Origin: Neoactinobaculum massilliense
GTDB lineage: Bacteria; Actinomycetota; Actinomycetes; Actinomycetales; Actinomycetaceae
DNA length: 64,000 nucleotides
NCBI RefSeq assembly: GCF_900604955.1
Contig: NZ_UWPE01000001.1
Span: forward strand, 62,001-126,000
Direction: 5' to 3'
The notes beneath the pieces are model-generated. The model saw only the letters and a list, made by a program, of their open reading frames with translations, was not told where the DNA came from and searched no databases. Position 1 is the stretch's first letter. Every line of letters begins with the position of its first letter. The position numbers and the translations under genes are program-made. Below are positions 46,713-56,841 of the stretch, one piece after another.

Positions 46713-46800
46713 GGCCGCAGCCCGCGCCGGTGTTCGGATCGCGGCGAACGCCTATGTGGCCCATACGTCGGACCCGCGCGGCCCCGTTCAGCGCGTGCCG

Positions 46801-46827
46801 GCCGGGCCGCCACGTCGCTCGCCCGGC
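46801..46827. terminator. weak hairpin between convergent genes
   Basis: A 7-bp stem GCCGGGC/GCCCGGC (46801-46807, 46821-46827) with a 13-nt loop lies 11 bp past the stop of the minus-strand gene. No T run. Confidence 0.3.
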
Positions 46828-46838
46828 AGGTCCGCCTT

Positions 46839-47684
46839 TTACCCCGCGAACGCGGCGGTTTCCTGCCCTGGAACATCCACCCGGCCGTGCCACACGGCGC
46901 CGGCGCCAGCGACGTCGTCGGTTTCCCGCGACACCGTCACAAACAAATCGCGCCCATCCTCACCGCCGAGCGTCACCGCTGTACTGCCCGGAGCGCCCGT
47001 CTCCTGGACGTCCAGCACCTCGCCCTCCGGCGAATACAGCACCGCGCGGCCCAGATGATTGAGCGCCACCCACACGTTGCCGGCACTGTCCACCGTGAGG
47101 CCATCCGGGCTGCCGCCCATGCCGTCGTGGAAGTGGCGCCGGTTCGTGAGCATGCCGTCCCCGGTCACGTCAAATACGTCCGTGTAGCGCGTGGTGGTGT
47201 CGTTGTAGTAGGCGCGGGTGCGGTCCGGGGAGAAAGCGATCCCGTTCGACGTCGTTACGTGCGGTAGTGTCACGCTCACCTCGAGGGTGGGGGAGATACG
47301 GTAGAGCTTGGCGCTACCGGCGGTTTGCTCATTGCGCACGTACGGCATGGAACCGGCGTAGAGGTACCCCCACGGGTCCACGCCGCCCTCGTTCATGCGG
47401 ATGCCCTCATCATCCCAGAGCGTGAGGGCCGGCGTGGGGAGGGCGTCCGGGGTGTCCGCGAGTGCGATGCCGCGGTCCGTGCCCACCACGTAGCCGCCGT
47501 TGGTGCGTGGGCGGACAAAAGCCGCCACGTGGGCGCCGGTTTCTAGGCGGGTGACGCTGCCGTCGGCGTGCAGGGTGAGAATTGCGCCGGCCAGCATGTC
47601 CACGAAGCGTAGTCCGCCCCACGTGCTGCTCCACACCGGGCCCTCCGCGTGGAATGCCACCCGGTCCGTGATCTGTTCAAGCAT
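46839..47684 (-). CDS. SMP-30/gluconolactonase/LRE family protein
   Basis: A 281-residue six-bladed beta-propeller protein. The start HAEGPVWSSTWGGLRFVDM has the metal-binding Glu of the family; later DEGIRMNEGGVDPWGYLYAG and SNGIAFSPD give the Asn and Asp ligands, and GSPDGLTVDSAGNVW the second Asp. Members hydrolyse sugar lactones such as gluconolactone. ATG 47684 has GAGGAGG upstream; an extension to 47735 lacks support. It stands alone, convergent with the hydroxyacid dehydrogenase, so the substrate is inferred only at the class level. Confidence 0.88.
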   Translation of the reverse strand: MLEQITDRVAFHAEGPVWSSTWGGLRFVDMLAGAILTLHADGSVTRLETGAHVAAFVRPRTNGGYVVGTDRGIALADTPDALPTPALTLWDDEGIRMNEGGVDPWGYLYAGSMPYVRNEQTAGSAKLYRISPTLEVSVTLPHVTTSNGIAFSPDRTRAYYNDTTTRYTDVFDVTGDGMLTNRRHFHDGMGGSPDGLTVDSAGNVWVALNHLGRAVLYSPEGEVLDVQETGAPGSTAVTLGGEDGRDLFVTVSRETDDVAGAGAVWHGRVDVPGQETAAFAG

Positions 47685-47807
47685 GTTGCCTCCTCGGGGT
47701 TTAAGTGTAGGGGGATGCGCCGATCCAGACGGCAACTGGACTCGGTGGAGCAGCTGTGGGCCTATACGGCTGACAGCATGTATGCAAGCTCGCGCCGTCC
47801 GGGCGCG

Positions 47808-47834
47808 AAAAAGGCGGTGCCGCTCGGCACCGCC
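47808..47834 (-). terminator. rho-independent terminator of the HtrA gene
   Basis: On the minus strand a 9-bp stem GGCGGTGCC/GGCACCGCC with a 4-nt loop is followed by TTTTT (47812-47808), 16 bp after the stop codon. Confidence 0.8.
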
Positions 47835-47850
47835 CTCTTCGTTTCAACCG

Positions 47851-49521
47851 CTAGTTAACGGTGGATTCCACCAGCTTCACCTTGATCGTTTCGGTGGCGC
47901 CGGTGGTCTGCTTCTCAACGGTGAGGGTTACTTCGTCGCCGATATTGAAGCCACGGATACTACGTGCCAGATCGGAAGCCGCGTTGACGCTCTCACCGTT
48001 CAGTGCGGTGATAACGTCGCCGCGCTCCAGCCCCGCCGTTGAGGCGTTAGAGCTCGGATCGATGGCCATGACACTGACGCCATTACCCGACTGGCTGGTG
48101 CCCACCGTGATGCCCAGGGCCGCATTCGGTCCCACCACGACATCCCCGGTGGACTTGCCGGCGCGGATGGTTTTCACGATCTCCATGGCGGACTCGATCG
48201 GGATGGCGTATCCGTTCACGGCGGATGAGGTTTCGCCCACGGAGGCCGCGGAGTTCATGCCCACCACTTCGCCGTCCGAATTAAACATGGGGCCGCCGGA
48301 GTAGCCGGGCACCACGTCCGCATCTGTCTCGATGAGGCCCCGCAGCCAGGTGGGATCTCCACCGGTTTCATCACTGATAAGGATGCTTTCATTCGTGGCG
48401 GTGACGGTGCCGGTCAGCTTGGAGAGGTAGCCCTGGCCCTCGGAGTTACCGAGCACCGAGATTTTGTCACCCTTGGAGGCGGCGGACGAGGCAATACTCA
48501 CGGTTTCAAGGCCGGACGCGTTCTGCAGCTGCAGCAGCGCAATATCGTGCGTTTCATCGTGGCCCACCACCGTGGCCGTGTACTGCTTGCCGGTGGAGGC
48601 TACCGTGACCGTGACCTCCGAGGAGCCCTGCACCACGTGATAGTTGGTGAGCACCTGTCCGTCCGAGGTGAGCACCATGCCGGTGCCTGCGCCCACGCCG
48701 GCCAGTTCGGACACGTTGATGAGTACCACGCCCGGTGCATTGTCCACGCGCGTGCCCTCGTTGACCGGATCGGAGCTGGCGTTCCCCGAGGAATCCGGCG
48801 TTTCGCTCTGCTGCGGCGAGGGCATGTACGGGTTGGTGAGGCCGTTACCCGAGTTGTTCTGACTCTGGTTTTCCAGCTGGGTGATCTGGTTCTGGAGGGA
48901 CTGCACCTGGGAGCGATGGTCCAGTGCGGATACGCCGGCGCCACCCAGCGCACCGAGGATAAGCGCCAGCACGATGAAAACGGAGGCCCATCCCAACCCG
49001 AGGGAGTGCTTCTTGCGCTGCTTGACCGCGGGACTGGCCGGATAACTGTAGTAGTTCGACGACGGGTACCCGCCCGCTGCCGAGCCGTTGGTGCCGGGAG
49101 TCTGCTGATAGTACCCGCTGCCATAGTAGGTGCCGTAGCCGTTCGTGGACCCGCCGTAGGTAGTGCCGCTCGTGCCGTTGGCGCTGGCCCCACCCGTGCC
49201 GTACGTGGTGCTGTTGTAATACGGGCTTGAGCCTGCGGCGGAGTAGGCGCCGGTGGTTGAGCCGTACGCGGTGCCGTTGCCGTACCCGCTGCCGTAGTAG
49301 GTGCCGCTTCCATTACCCGGTGTGGTACTGGCGGAGGAGGCGCTACCGGAAGTACTGGCGCCGCCGGGAGCGCCGCTCGCACCGGTCCCTGCATCTGACG
49401 TGCCGTTGCCGTACCGATACCCGGCCGGCGGGTAGGCGGCCGTATCCCCGGCGGCATGGTCAGTGGCGCCAGGATTGGTGCCGTTGTGGTTGCGATCCTC
49501 GTTCGCGCCGTCCACGCTCAT
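47851..49521 (-). CDS. HtrA/DegP-like serine protease with PDZ domain
   Basis: A 556-residue envelope protease. Residues 1-165 are disordered and rich in Gly/Ser/Thr/Tyr (cytoplasmic), a single TM lies near 175-200 (WASVFIVLALILGALGG), a coiled stretch follows, then the trypsin-like domain with H295 in TNYHVV, D326 in THDIALL and S408 in GYSGGP (usually GNSGGP), and a PDZ domain at about 455-550. It probably degrades or refolds damaged exported proteins. ATG 49521 has AAAGGA upstream; an ATG at 49536 is too close to any ribosome site. A terminator follows. Confidence 0.94.
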   Translation of the reverse strand: MSVDGANEDRNHNGTNPGATDHAAGDTAAYPPAGYRYGNGTSDAGTGASGAPGGASTSGSASSASTTPGNGSGTYYGSGYGNGTAYGSTTGAYSAAGSSPYYNSTTYGTGGASANGTSGTTYGGSTNGYGTYYGSGYYQQTPGTNGSAAGGYPSSNYYSYPASPAVKQRKKHSLGLGWASVFIVLALILGALGGAGVSALDHRSQVQSLQNQITQLENQSQNNSGNGLTNPYMPSPQQSETPDSSGNASSDPVNEGTRVDNAPGVVLINVSELAGVGAGTGMVLTSDGQVLTNYHVVQGSSEVTVTVASTGKQYTATVVGHDETHDIALLQLQNASGLETVSIASSAASKGDKISVLGNSEGQGYLSKLTGTVTATNESILISDETGGDPTWLRGLIETDADVVPGYSGGPMFNSDGEVVGMNSAASVGETSSAVNGYAIPIESAMEIVKTIRAGKSTGDVVVGPNAALGITVGTSQSGNGVSVMAIDPSSNASTAGLERGDVITALNGESVNAASDLARSIRGFNIGDEVTLTVEKQTTGATETIKVKLVESTVN

Positions 49522-49651
49522 CTGTAGTCCTTTCATACGCCCAGCGGCTGCCGGCCGCTCGCTGTAAACGGTGTCAGTATGTTAGCGATGTCTGGAAAGT
49601 CTCTGGACGTTTCGTGGGGGTTTGACGAGTGCGATATGCACCCGCAACGGC

Positions 49652-51643
49652 CTAAATCCAGGACTTCAGCCACATGTGTATGTGCCAGAAATTGTAGGAG
49701 ACGGTTTGGCCCGTCCAGATGGGATACCAAAATGCGGTAAACACCAGGATGACGCCCGCGAACACGTAGATAGGAAGCCGGGCGCCGGCCTTCGGATCCA
49801 CATTCCACCACTCGTCCACTGCCGCGAAGTCCAGCAGCGCTTCCCGTGGCGCGTTCTGCTCGGGTTCCGGCGGCATGGAACCGTTCTCATCCGCCTCTGG
49901 GACGGCAGGAATAGTGGTAGCGGCGGGCACCGGCATCGCGACGTCGGAGGGGGCGGGTGCTTCGGCGTCGGAATGAACCTCAACCCACGTGAGGCGCCCC
50001 GGGGCGGCACCATCTGCGGGAGCATCCTCCACCGGGCGGGCAATTGTGCTGAACGGTTGCGGCGTACTTCGACCCGGAGCCAATTGGCGGCACAGCAGGC
50101 CCACGCCGTAGGTGAGTGCCAGCACCACAAACGGGAGAATGGCCACCGCGTAGAACTGGAAAATGGTGCGATCAACGTACATGAGCCACGGCGCCCACAG
50201 CGCCACATATCCGGCGATGATGGACCAGGCGCGCCAATCACGCTTGGCAAAGGCGGCCCAGATCACCAGAATCAGGCCCACCACGGCGGGCCACCAGATG
50301 GCCACATTGCCCACCGAGGTAATGGCCTGAACGCACTGTGAACCCGGTGCGCACTGCTTGGCCATCTCATCTGTGCCCTCCCAGTAGAAGGAGACGGGCC
50401 GAATCTGGAACAACCATTCCCATGCCTGCGACTGGTAGGTATGCGGGGTGGAAAGACCGGTGTGGAACTGATAGGTCTCCTCGTGATAGTGCAGGAAATC
50501 ATTGAGCCAGTTCGGGGCGCTCGGAATGGGAATGCCCGCGCCGGCACCCGCCAGCTGCGTGGCCGTCCAGCCGTGGCCGTACTCCTTGCTGTTAGCGAAC
50601 CAGGGAATCCAGCACAGCAGGTAGGTGACCACCCAGGTGACCACCAGGTTGACAAACGCCGGCACACCTTCCGCAGCGATACCGGCATCCACCCAGAGCC
50701 GGACACCCACTGCCTTCCGAGCCGCGACACCCCAGGCGAACACCAGAATGCCCATGACCGCCACCAGATAAATGCCGGACCACTTGACGCCCGTGGTGCA
50801 CCCGGCGAACACGCCGGCAAGTACCAACCAGGGCCGCCACCAGATCACCGGGCCCCAGGCGGTAGCCGGGGAACCGTCAGCGCGCAGAGAACCGTGGGCC
50901 ACCCGCCGCGCCAGCCGGGCCCGCGTCCAATCGCGATCCTTAAGGATCGCCCAGAACGTAAGCAGCGCGAACAGCGCCACCAGATTGTCCAGAATGCCGG
51001 TGCGGGAGAGCACAATGCCCATCCCGTCCAGAGCCACGGCAAAACCAGCGAAGGCTGCCAGCAGAGAATTATGGAACAGACGCTGCGCCACAAACACGGT
51101 GAGCATAACGATGATGATGCCGGCTATGGCCGTGGTGAAGCGCCATCCGAAGCTGGACTCCGGGCCGAACAACCATTCGCCGGCGGCCATAAGCCATTTG
51201 CCCAGCGGTGGATGCACCACGCGCTCCGCCTCCGTGGCCGAAAGCCCCGAAAAATCGCCCTTCACAAAGAGGTCATTCGCATTATCTGACCATTTGCCCT
51301 CGTAGCCCTGAAGCAGGATGGAGGTGGCCTCCTTGACGTAATACGTTTCGTCAAACACCAGCTGGTGGGGATGCGCGAGGCCCACCAGCCGCGCCACGGC
51401 GCCCAGCGCGCCCATAATGCCGGCAATAATCCACGCGCGGCGGGCTTCCGCACGGCTAAGCCAGTTACTAACCGGCATGAGCCCCAGGCGCCCGCGTAAT
51501 TCGGCCTCGAGGCGTGCCGCGGCGGACGCGGGGAGAAGGGCGCTGGGGTGGACGGGTGCGATGGTGCGGGAGGCGCCGCGGCGCGGGAAGCGGCGGGCTG
51601 TGCTTACCGCGGGTGCCGGCCGGGTGGATTCTGGTGTGCTCAC
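49652..51643 (-). CDS. dolichyl-phosphate-mannose-type protein mannosyltransferase (PMT, GT39)
   Basis: A 663-residue polytopic membrane enzyme that moves mannose from polyprenyl-phosphate-mannose to Ser/Thr of exported proteins. After a cytoplasmic N-terminus (about 1-65), the first extracytoplasmic loop has [10 protein letters not shown] with the catalytic Asp-Glu pair, followed by HPPLGKWL. About eleven hydrophobic helices follow. Before the last helix lies an Ala/Pro/Glu-rich insertion (about 555-630). It starts leaderless at GTG 51643 and diverges from rsmI, the neighbour typical for actinobacteria. Confidence 0.94.
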   Translation of the reverse strand: MSTPESTRPAPAVSTARRFPRRGASRTIAPVHPSALLPASAAARLEAELRGRLGLMPVSNWLSRAEARRAWIIAGIMGALGAVARLVGLAHPHQLVFDETYYVKEATSILLQGYEGKWSDNANDLFVKGDFSGLSATEAERVVHPPLGKWLMAAGEWLFGPESSFGWRFTTAIAGIIIVMLTVFVAQRLFHNSLLAAFAGFAVALDGMGIVLSRTGILDNLVALFALLTFWAILKDRDWTRARLARRVAHGSLRADGSPATAWGPVIWWRPWLVLAGVFAGCTTGVKWSGIYLVAVMGILVFAWGVAARKAVGVRLWVDAGIAAEGVPAFVNLVVTWVVTYLLCWIPWFANSKEYGHGWTATQLAGAGAGIPIPSAPNWLNDFLHYHEETYQFHTGLSTPHTYQSQAWEWLFQIRPVSFYWEGTDEMAKQCAPGSQCVQAITSVGNVAIWWPAVVGLILVIWAAFAKRDWRAWSIIAGYVALWAPWLMYVDRTIFQFYAVAILPFVVLALTYGVGLLCRQLAPGRSTPQPFSTIARPVEDAPADGAAPGRLTWVEVHSDAEAPAPSDVAMPVPAATTIPAVPEADENGSMPPEPEQNAPREALLDFAAVDEWWNVDPKAGARLPIYVFAGVILVFTAFWYPIWTGQTVSYNFWHIHMWLKSWI

Positions 51644-51649
51644 GGGTGG

Positions 51650-51655
51650 AGTCTA
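51650..51655 (-). promoter_or_regulatory. -10 hexamer of a leaderless PMT start
   Basis: On the minus strand TAGACT is followed by CCACCC and GTG 51643. No ribosome-binding sequence. Confidence 0.55.
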
Positions 51656-51763
51656 TCCGGGGCCGCCGACAGAAGACTGTGGAACCGCCGGATGGCGGCT
51701 TCATGCCTCCGAAGGCTGTGCCCGCCGGTACTCGCCCGACTGCCGTTTCCACTTCCTACGTGG

Positions 51764-51769
51764 GATCAT
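51764..51769 (+). promoter_or_regulatory. -10-like hexamer of a leaderless rsmI start
   Basis: GATCAT, 6 nt, ATG 51776; weaker hexamer than its siblings but the same spacing and no Shine-Dalgarno sequence. Confidence 0.4.
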
Positions 51770-51775
51770 GGGCGC

Positions 51776-52588
51776 ATGATCGTTCTTGCTGCCACCCCGA
51801 TTGGTAATGATGCGGATGCCTCCGCGCGTCTGCGCACCGAGCTAGCCTCGGCTGACATCGTGGCCGCGGAAGATACTCGCCGGCTCCTGAATCTGGCCGG
51901 GCGACTGGGCGTGGAGGTGAGCGGTCAGGTGGTTTCCTATTACGAGCACAATGAGGCCGAGCGTGGCCCGTGGCTCATTGAGCGTGCTCGCGAAGGCGCC
52001 CACATTTTGCAGCTGAGCGACGCCGGTATGCCCTCCGTGTCCGATCCCGGTTTCCGGCTTGTCCAGCGAGCCATTGAAGCGGACATTCCCTTGACCGTGG
52101 CGCCCGGCCCCTCCGCCGCGCTCACGGCCCTCACCATTTCCGGCATCCCCACGGACCACTTCACCTTTGAGGGATTCCTGCCTCGCAAGGACGGTGAACA
52201 GGAGCGTGCGCTGGCCGAGCTGGCGGGGGAGGAGCACACCATGATCTTCTTTGAATCGCCGCGCCGCCTCGGCCATACGCTGGCGGCCATGGCCAACGTT
52301 TTTGGTGGGGAGCGGCGTGCCTGCGTGGCCCGCGAGCTGACGAAGGTGCACGAGGAGGTGGTGCGCGGCACTCTCGCGGATCTGGCTACTCGCTTCAGTG
52401 AGACGCGCGGTGAAATCGTCATCGTGGTGGAGGGCGGTAATCGCGCGGCCATCGCCCTGCAACGCGCGGTTGCGGACGTGAGTGAATTGGTGCGGCTCGG
52501 TGTGCGCACCAAGGATGCGGCCGGTTTCGTGGCGGCACGCACGGGCCTGCGTAAAAAGGATCTGTACGACGCCGCCTCGCGCGCGTAG
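51776..52588 (+). CDS. rsmI: 16S rRNA (cytidine-1402-2'-O)-methyltransferase
   Basis: A 270-residue SAM-dependent methylase of the tetrapyrrole-methylase fold that modifies C1402 of 16S rRNA. The start [39 protein letters not shown], and FFESPRRL are signature blocks in order. The ATG at 51776 is chosen from the conserved N-terminus and the leaderless hexamer; the frame open to 51548 is non-coding. It diverges from the protein mannosyltransferase gene, a pairing seen throughout actinobacteria. Confidence 0.95.
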   Translation: MIVLAATPIGNDADASARLRTELASADIVAAEDTRRLLNLAGRLGVEVSGQVVSYYEHNEAERGPWLIERAREGAHILQLSDAGMPSVSDPGFRLVQRAIEADIPLTVAPGPSAALTALTISGIPTDHFTFEGFLPRKDGEQERALAELAGEEHTMIFFESPRRLGHTLAAMANVFGGERRACVARELTKVHEEVVRGTLADLATRFSETRGEIVIVVEGGNRAAIALQRAVADVSELVRLGVRTKDAAGFVAARTGLRKKDLYDAASRA

Positions 52589-52616
52589 TGCGGACTCACC
52601 TTTAGGCAGGGTGCTG

Positions 52617-52640
52617 CGGCGTCGTCAAACGGCGACGCCG
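52617..52640. terminator. bidirectional hairpin between rsmI and the nicotinamidase gene
   Basis: An 8-bp perfect stem CGGCGTCG/CGACGCCG, extended to 10 bp with one G-U pair, closes on an AAAC loop. The left arm overlaps a copy of the iterated 10-mer. It separates the convergent genes. Confidence 0.6.
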
Positions 52641-52645
52641 TGGTT

Positions 52646-53689
52646 CTAGTGCTGTAGCTCGCCGGGATCGAAATCGATGTTCGAGAAGTCGAAGTCCGCT
52701 TCGCTGGCGTCGGCGGAGAAATCAGCGTCCTCGTCGAGTGCGTTTGCTACCTCGGCGTCGGCTGCGGCGTCCAGCTCATCACCATCGGTGACGTCCTCGT
52801 CCTCTCCCGATTCCACCTGGAATCCGGCATCCCGGATGCGCGCTAAATTCGCGGCGGCGGTATCGGAGGTGGGCTCGTTTTCGTCGTTCTGGTCACCGTC
52901 ATTCAACTGGTCGGCCAGATCATCCGGATCTTCCTCGCTGAGCGAATCCTCGAGTTCGGCCTGGTTTGCCCCGTAGCCGGTACCGGCGCCGTCGTTGTAA
53001 TCATCCACGTCATCCGTGTCGTAGAGGTCATACTCGTCGGCTGGCTCGTCCGCATCCGGACCATCAAACCTGTAGGAGCCGGACAGCTCGGTCTCTTCAT
53101 CGGCGTCGTTCAGGAACGCGGTGGCGGATTCCACCTGGTCCACACCGGCGTCGTCCATCTCCTCGCGGGCAGCAATTCCCAGTTCCTCCGACGTGGGCGC
53201 CGTGAGGTCGGAGAACACGCGCGCGTTAAAGCCGTTACGCACCGCGTCGATAGCGGTTTCCTTGACGCAGTGCGATTCAGCGAGGCCCACCACGTCCACG
53301 TCCTTGATGTCGTGTTCGCGAAGCAGATCCTCCAGGAGCGTCCCGTCCTCGTCGGTCCCCTCAAAACCGGAGTAGGCGGCCGCAAACTGGCCCTTCTTCA
53401 CGTGCGCGTCCGCGTCCAGTGCCTCAATGGCCGGGTGTAGCTCGGCCTCGTCGGTGCCTGCCACCCCGTGCGGCGGCCAGGTGTTCACAAAATCCGGGTG
53501 GTCGGAAAAATGCGCACCCGGGTCAATATGCCAATCCTGCGTGGTGACGATGAAGCTGTATTCGTCTTCGTGGTCGGTGACGAAGTCCGCAATCTTCTCC
53601 GCGACGGCGTTGCCGCCTTTCACCGGCAGGGCGCCACCCTCACAAAAGGTGGGCTGCACGTCAACAATGATGAGTGCCCGCGGTTCCAT
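52646..53689 (-). CDS. pncA: nicotinamidase/isochorismatase-family hydrolase with long acidic C-terminal tail
   Basis: A 347-residue protein. Residues 1-193 form a complete PncA-type cysteine hydrolase: triad D10, K98 or K99 and C141 (ESHCVKETA), metal ligands D52, H54, H60 and probably H74 (QDWHIDPGAH). It should convert nicotinamide to nicotinate for NAD salvage. Residues about 195-347 are extremely rich in Asp/Glu with Ala/Ser/Asn and no basic stretch, apart from a short patch ANLARIRDAGFQVESG near 290. Such a tail is not part of ordinary PncA (180-210 residues). GGAG precedes the ATG. It is a single gene. Confidence 0.85.
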   Translation of the reverse strand: MEPRALIIVDVQPTFCEGGALPVKGGNAVAEKIADFVTDHEDEYSFIVTTQDWHIDPGAHFSDHPDFVNTWPPHGVAGTDEAELHPAIEALDADAHVKKGQFAAAYSGFEGTDEDGTLLEDLLREHDIKDVDVVGLAESHCVKETAIDAVRNGFNARVFSDLTAPTSEELGIAAREEMDDAGVDQVESATAFLNDADEETELSGSYRFDGPDADEPADEYDLYDTDDVDDYNDGAGTGYGANQAELEDSLSEEDPDDLADQLNDGDQNDENEPTSDTAAANLARIRDAGFQVESGEDEDVTDGDELDAAADAEVANALDEDADFSADASEADFDFSNIDFDPGELQH

Positions 53690-53830
53690 GGTTGCTCCAT
53701 TCTGTTACGGGGATGCGACCAGTATGCCCCGATCCGCGCCCGAAAGGCGAACAATGCGTCCAGGCCGCCGCGGCGGTGTGTGGCTTACGACGGCGGGGCG
53801 GCCGGCGCGGACTTTGTCGGAGTGGATGGG

Positions 53831-53836
53831 TAGGCT
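53831..53836 (+). promoter_or_regulatory. -10 hexamer of a leaderless metG start
   Basis: TAGGCT, 6 nt, ATG 53843; no ribosome-binding sequence. Confidence 0.6.
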
Positions 53837-53842
53837 GAACCC

Positions 53843-55651
53843 ATGACCCATGTTCTATCTGCTGTTGCCTGGCCGTACGCGAACGGCCCGCGCCATATCG
53901 GCCACGTGGCCGGATTCGGTGTGCCCTCTGACGTGTTTTCTCGCTACATGCGAATGGCTGGCAATGAGGTGCTGATGGTGTCCGGTACCGATGAACATGG
54001 CACCCCCATTCTGGTGGCCGCGGATGAATCCGGCGTCACGCCGCAGGAGCTGGCGGATAAAAATAACCGCATCATCGCCGAGGATCTCACTGCTCTCGGC
54101 CTCTCCTATGACCTCTTTACCCGTACCACCACGCAGAACCACATCGACGTCGTACAAAGAATGTTCGAAGTGTGCCGGGACAACGGGTACATGGTGACCA
54201 AGCGGATGCCCGTAGCCATTGATCCGGACACCGGCAATACGCTCCCGGACCGCTACATCGAAGGCACCTGCCCCATCTGCGGGGCCGCCGGTGCGCGCGG
54301 TGACCAGTGCGATAACTGCGGGAACCAGCTGGATCCGAAGGACCTCATTGACCCGGTGTCCAAGGTGTCCGGCAAGGCGCCGATTTTCCGCGATTCGGAA
54401 CACTACTTCCTGGACCTGCCCGCGCTCGCGGAGCGTCTCGGACAGTGGCTGGACCAGGTGGATCACACCGGGGAGTGGCGTCCCAACGTCATTTCCTTCG
54501 CCAAGCATCTGCTCAAAGACGTCCAGCCGCGCGCCATGAGCCGTGACATTTCCTGGGGCATTCCCGTGCCGGGATGGGAGGACAAGCCGGATAAGCGCCT
54601 CTACGTGTGGTTCGACGCCGTGATCGGCTACCTCTCCGCATCCATTGAGTGGGCGCGGCGCCGCGAGGCCGAAGGAAAGGGCTCAAAGGACGATTGGCGC
54701 GCCTGGTGGAATGACCCGGATGCGCTCACCTATTACTTCATGGGCAAGGACAACATCGTGTTCCACGCCGAAATCTGGCCGGCGGAAATCCTTGCCTACA
54801 ACGGCGAGGGTGCCCGCGGAGGAAAGGCGGGGGCATTTGGCACGCTCAATCTGCCCACGCAGGTGGTGGCCTCCGAATTCCTCACCATGGAGGGGAAGAA
54901 GTTCTCCTCCTCCCACCACGTGGTGATCTACGTGCGTGACGTACTCTCCCGCTACCAGCCGGATGCGTTGCGCTACTTCATCTCCATTGCGGGGCCGGAA
55001 ACCTCGGATGCTGATTTCACGTGGAGTGAGTTCGTGCGTCGCAATAACTCGGAACTGGTGGCCGGCTGGGGCAACCTGGTCAATCGCACGGCCTCCATGA
55101 TCGCCAAGCGATTCGGGGAGATCCCGGCGCCCGGTGAACTCGAGGACGTGGATAAGCGGCTCCTGGAGCAGGTGCGTGCCGGCTTCGAGACGGTGGGGGA
55201 GAACATCGCCCACCACCATCAGCGCGCCGCACTCACGGAGATCATGCGGCTGGTGGGCGAGGCCAACGGTTACATCTCTGAAACCGAACCGTTCAAGATG
55301 AAGGATCCCTCCCAGCGCGAACGCCTGGCAACCGTACTCCATACGGCGGCGCAGGCCGTGTATGACCTCAACACCATGATGTGCGTGTTCCTTCCGCACT
55401 CCTCCAACGCCGTGGATCGCGTAATGGGTGGGGATGGCACCATCGCGCCGCTCCCGGAGCTACGTGACGTAGAGGACCTGGATACCTGTAAGCCCTACCC
55501 GATCATCACCGGGGACTACTCGAACGTGCGGGCGTGGGCATCCGCGGAGATCCCCGTGGGGCGTCCCATCGCCAAGCCGAAGCCCGTATTCGTCAAGCTG
55601 GACCCCAGCGTGGTGGATGAGGAGCTGGAGCGGCTGGGGCTCGGGGATTAG
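53843..55651 (+). CDS. metG: methionyl-tRNA synthetase
   Basis: This 602-residue class I synthetase charges tRNA-Met. HIGH is at 18-21. A zinc knuckle is seen in [18 protein letters not shown], as in the E. coli/archaeal type. The KMSKS position reads KFSSS at 353-357, an unusual form of the KMSSS variant. An anticodon-binding helical domain fills about 400-590; there is no EMAP-like C-terminal domain. The start is leaderless. tatD follows after 4 bp, then rpfB and rsmA, the order known from mycobacteria. Confidence 0.95.
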   Translation: MTHVLSAVAWPYANGPRHIGHVAGFGVPSDVFSRYMRMAGNEVLMVSGTDEHGTPILVAADESGVTPQELADKNNRIIAEDLTALGLSYDLFTRTTTQNHIDVVQRMFEVCRDNGYMVTKRMPVAIDPDTGNTLPDRYIEGTCPICGAAGARGDQCDNCGNQLDPKDLIDPVSKVSGKAPIFRDSEHYFLDLPALAERLGQWLDQVDHTGEWRPNVISFAKHLLKDVQPRAMSRDISWGIPVPGWEDKPDKRLYVWFDAVIGYLSASIEWARRREAEGKGSKDDWRAWWNDPDALTYYFMGKDNIVFHAEIWPAEILAYNGEGARGGKAGAFGTLNLPTQVVASEFLTMEGKKFSSSHHVVIYVRDVLSRYQPDALRYFISIAGPETSDADFTWSEFVRRNNSELVAGWGNLVNRTASMIAKRFGEIPAPGELEDVDKRLLEQVRAGFETVGENIAHHHQRAALTEIMRLVGEANGYISETEPFKMKDPSQRERLATVLHTAAQAVYDLNTMMCVFLPHSSNAVDRVMGGDGTIAPLPELRDVEDLDTCKPYPIITGDYSNVRAWASAEIPVGRPIAKPKPVFVKLDPSVVDEELERLGLGD

Positions 55652-55655
55652 CCGG

Positions 55656-56612
55656 GTGTCCAAGTCATTCAAGCAGCGCAATAAGCGCCACATTTTTCCG
55701 GATGTGCCGGAGGCTCTACCGGCTCCGGTGGTGGATGCCCATACCCATGTGTATGTGCCCGGTGACCCCGAGTTTGTGGAGGGCGGTGATAACGCGGGCA
55801 CCGGACTGGATGGACAACCGCTCACGGCGGCCGAACAGGCACGACGGATGGATGCGGCCGGAGTGCGCCACGCGATCACCTGCGCGTGCGAGATTCCCAC
55901 CATCGATCCCATGATTGCGGTGGCTCACGCGGATCCCACGCACTTCTCCGCCGCCATCGGCATACATCCGAATGACGCGGCGCTGCTGTGTGGGTTCGCG
56001 GACCCCTCCCCGGATGGACTGACACCCGGCCAGGATCCATGGCACCGGGAGTACACCCTGGACAGCGCGATCGCCTTTGTTGCGGACCGTGCCCGCGACG
56101 CCGAGGTGGTGGCGATTGGGGAAACCGGGTTGGATTACTACCGCACGGCGGAAAGCGGACGCGCCGCCCAGAAGGCGGCCTTCCGTGCTCAGATCGCACT
56201 GGCGAAGGATCTGGACCTGCCGCTCCAAATCCACGACCGCGAGGCGCATGCCGATTGTATTGAGATTCTCAAGCACGACGGTGCCCCCGAGCGCGTGCTC
56301 TTCCACGCGTTCTCCGGTGGCCCGGAACTGGCGGAAGTATGCGCCCGCGAGGGGTGGTATGCCAGTTTCGGTGGCGCGCTGACGTTCCCCGCCAATGAAG
56401 CTATTCGCGAAGCGCTCGCGATGATGCCCGCGGAGCTGGTGCTGGCGGAAACGGATGCGCCCTATCTCACGCCGGTGCCATGGCGCGGACACCCGAATGC
56501 CCCCTACGTGGTGGCTTATACAGTGCGGGCGCAGGCGGCGGTGCGCGGCGTGGATCTGGCGGATTGGTGCGGTCAGATTGATGCGAATTCACGAGTGTTT
56601 TACGGCGTGTAG
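55656..56612 (+). CDS. tatD: TatD family metal-dependent hydrolase (DNase)
   Basis: A 318-residue TIM-barrel metallo-hydrolase. The metal ligands are seen in order: HxH in VVDAHTHV, Glu in GETGLDYYR, His in LQIHDREA, His in LFHAFSGG and Asp in AETDAPYLTP. Family members have 3'-5' exonuclease or D-aminoacyl-tRNA-related activity. Compared with typical TatD it has an N-terminal extension of about 25 basic residues. GTG 55656 comes 4 bp after the metG stop; the ribosome site is weak, so coupling is likely. Confidence 0.9.
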   Translation: MSKSFKQRNKRHIFPDVPEALPAPVVDAHTHVYVPGDPEFVEGGDNAGTGLDGQPLTAAEQARRMDAAGVRHAITCACEIPTIDPMIAVAHADPTHFSAAIGIHPNDAALLCGFADPSPDGLTPGQDPWHREYTLDSAIAFVADRARDAEVVAIGETGLDYYRTAESGRAAQKAAFRAQIALAKDLDLPLQIHDREAHADCIEILKHDGAPERVLFHAFSGGPELAEVCAREGWYASFGGALTFPANEAIREALAMMPAELVLAETDAPYLTPVPWRGHPNAPYVVAYTVRAQAAVRGVDLADWCGQIDANSRVFYGV

Positions 56613-56813
56613 GTTCACGGCTCGCCAGACGGAACGGCGGTGGGCGGGTGGCGCGCCCGCTACAGGACGGCCGTGAATCCGCCGGCCGGGCCCGCTGTCG
56701 GTAGGGCGTCCGCGGTAGCAAATTCGCGGCTGGTAGTCACGCTCCCTACCCGGTCTGTTAGCTACGCCATAGCTGAGTGGTGACGTAGGGTGGTTGCCAA
56801 ATATAACGGAATG

Positions 56814-56839
56814 GTTACACTCGATATAGTTTCGTTACA
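56814..56839 (+). promoter_or_regulatory. two GTTACA repeats flanking a TATAGT -10 candidate before rpfB
   Basis: GTTACA at 56814-56819 and at 56834-56839 are spaced 20 bp, two helix turns. TATAGT (56825-56830) lies between them. The layout suggests a regulated promoter; rpf and nlpC genes are MtrA targets in several actinobacteria, but no MtrA consensus is claimed here. Confidence 0.4.
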
Positions 56840-56841
56840 AA

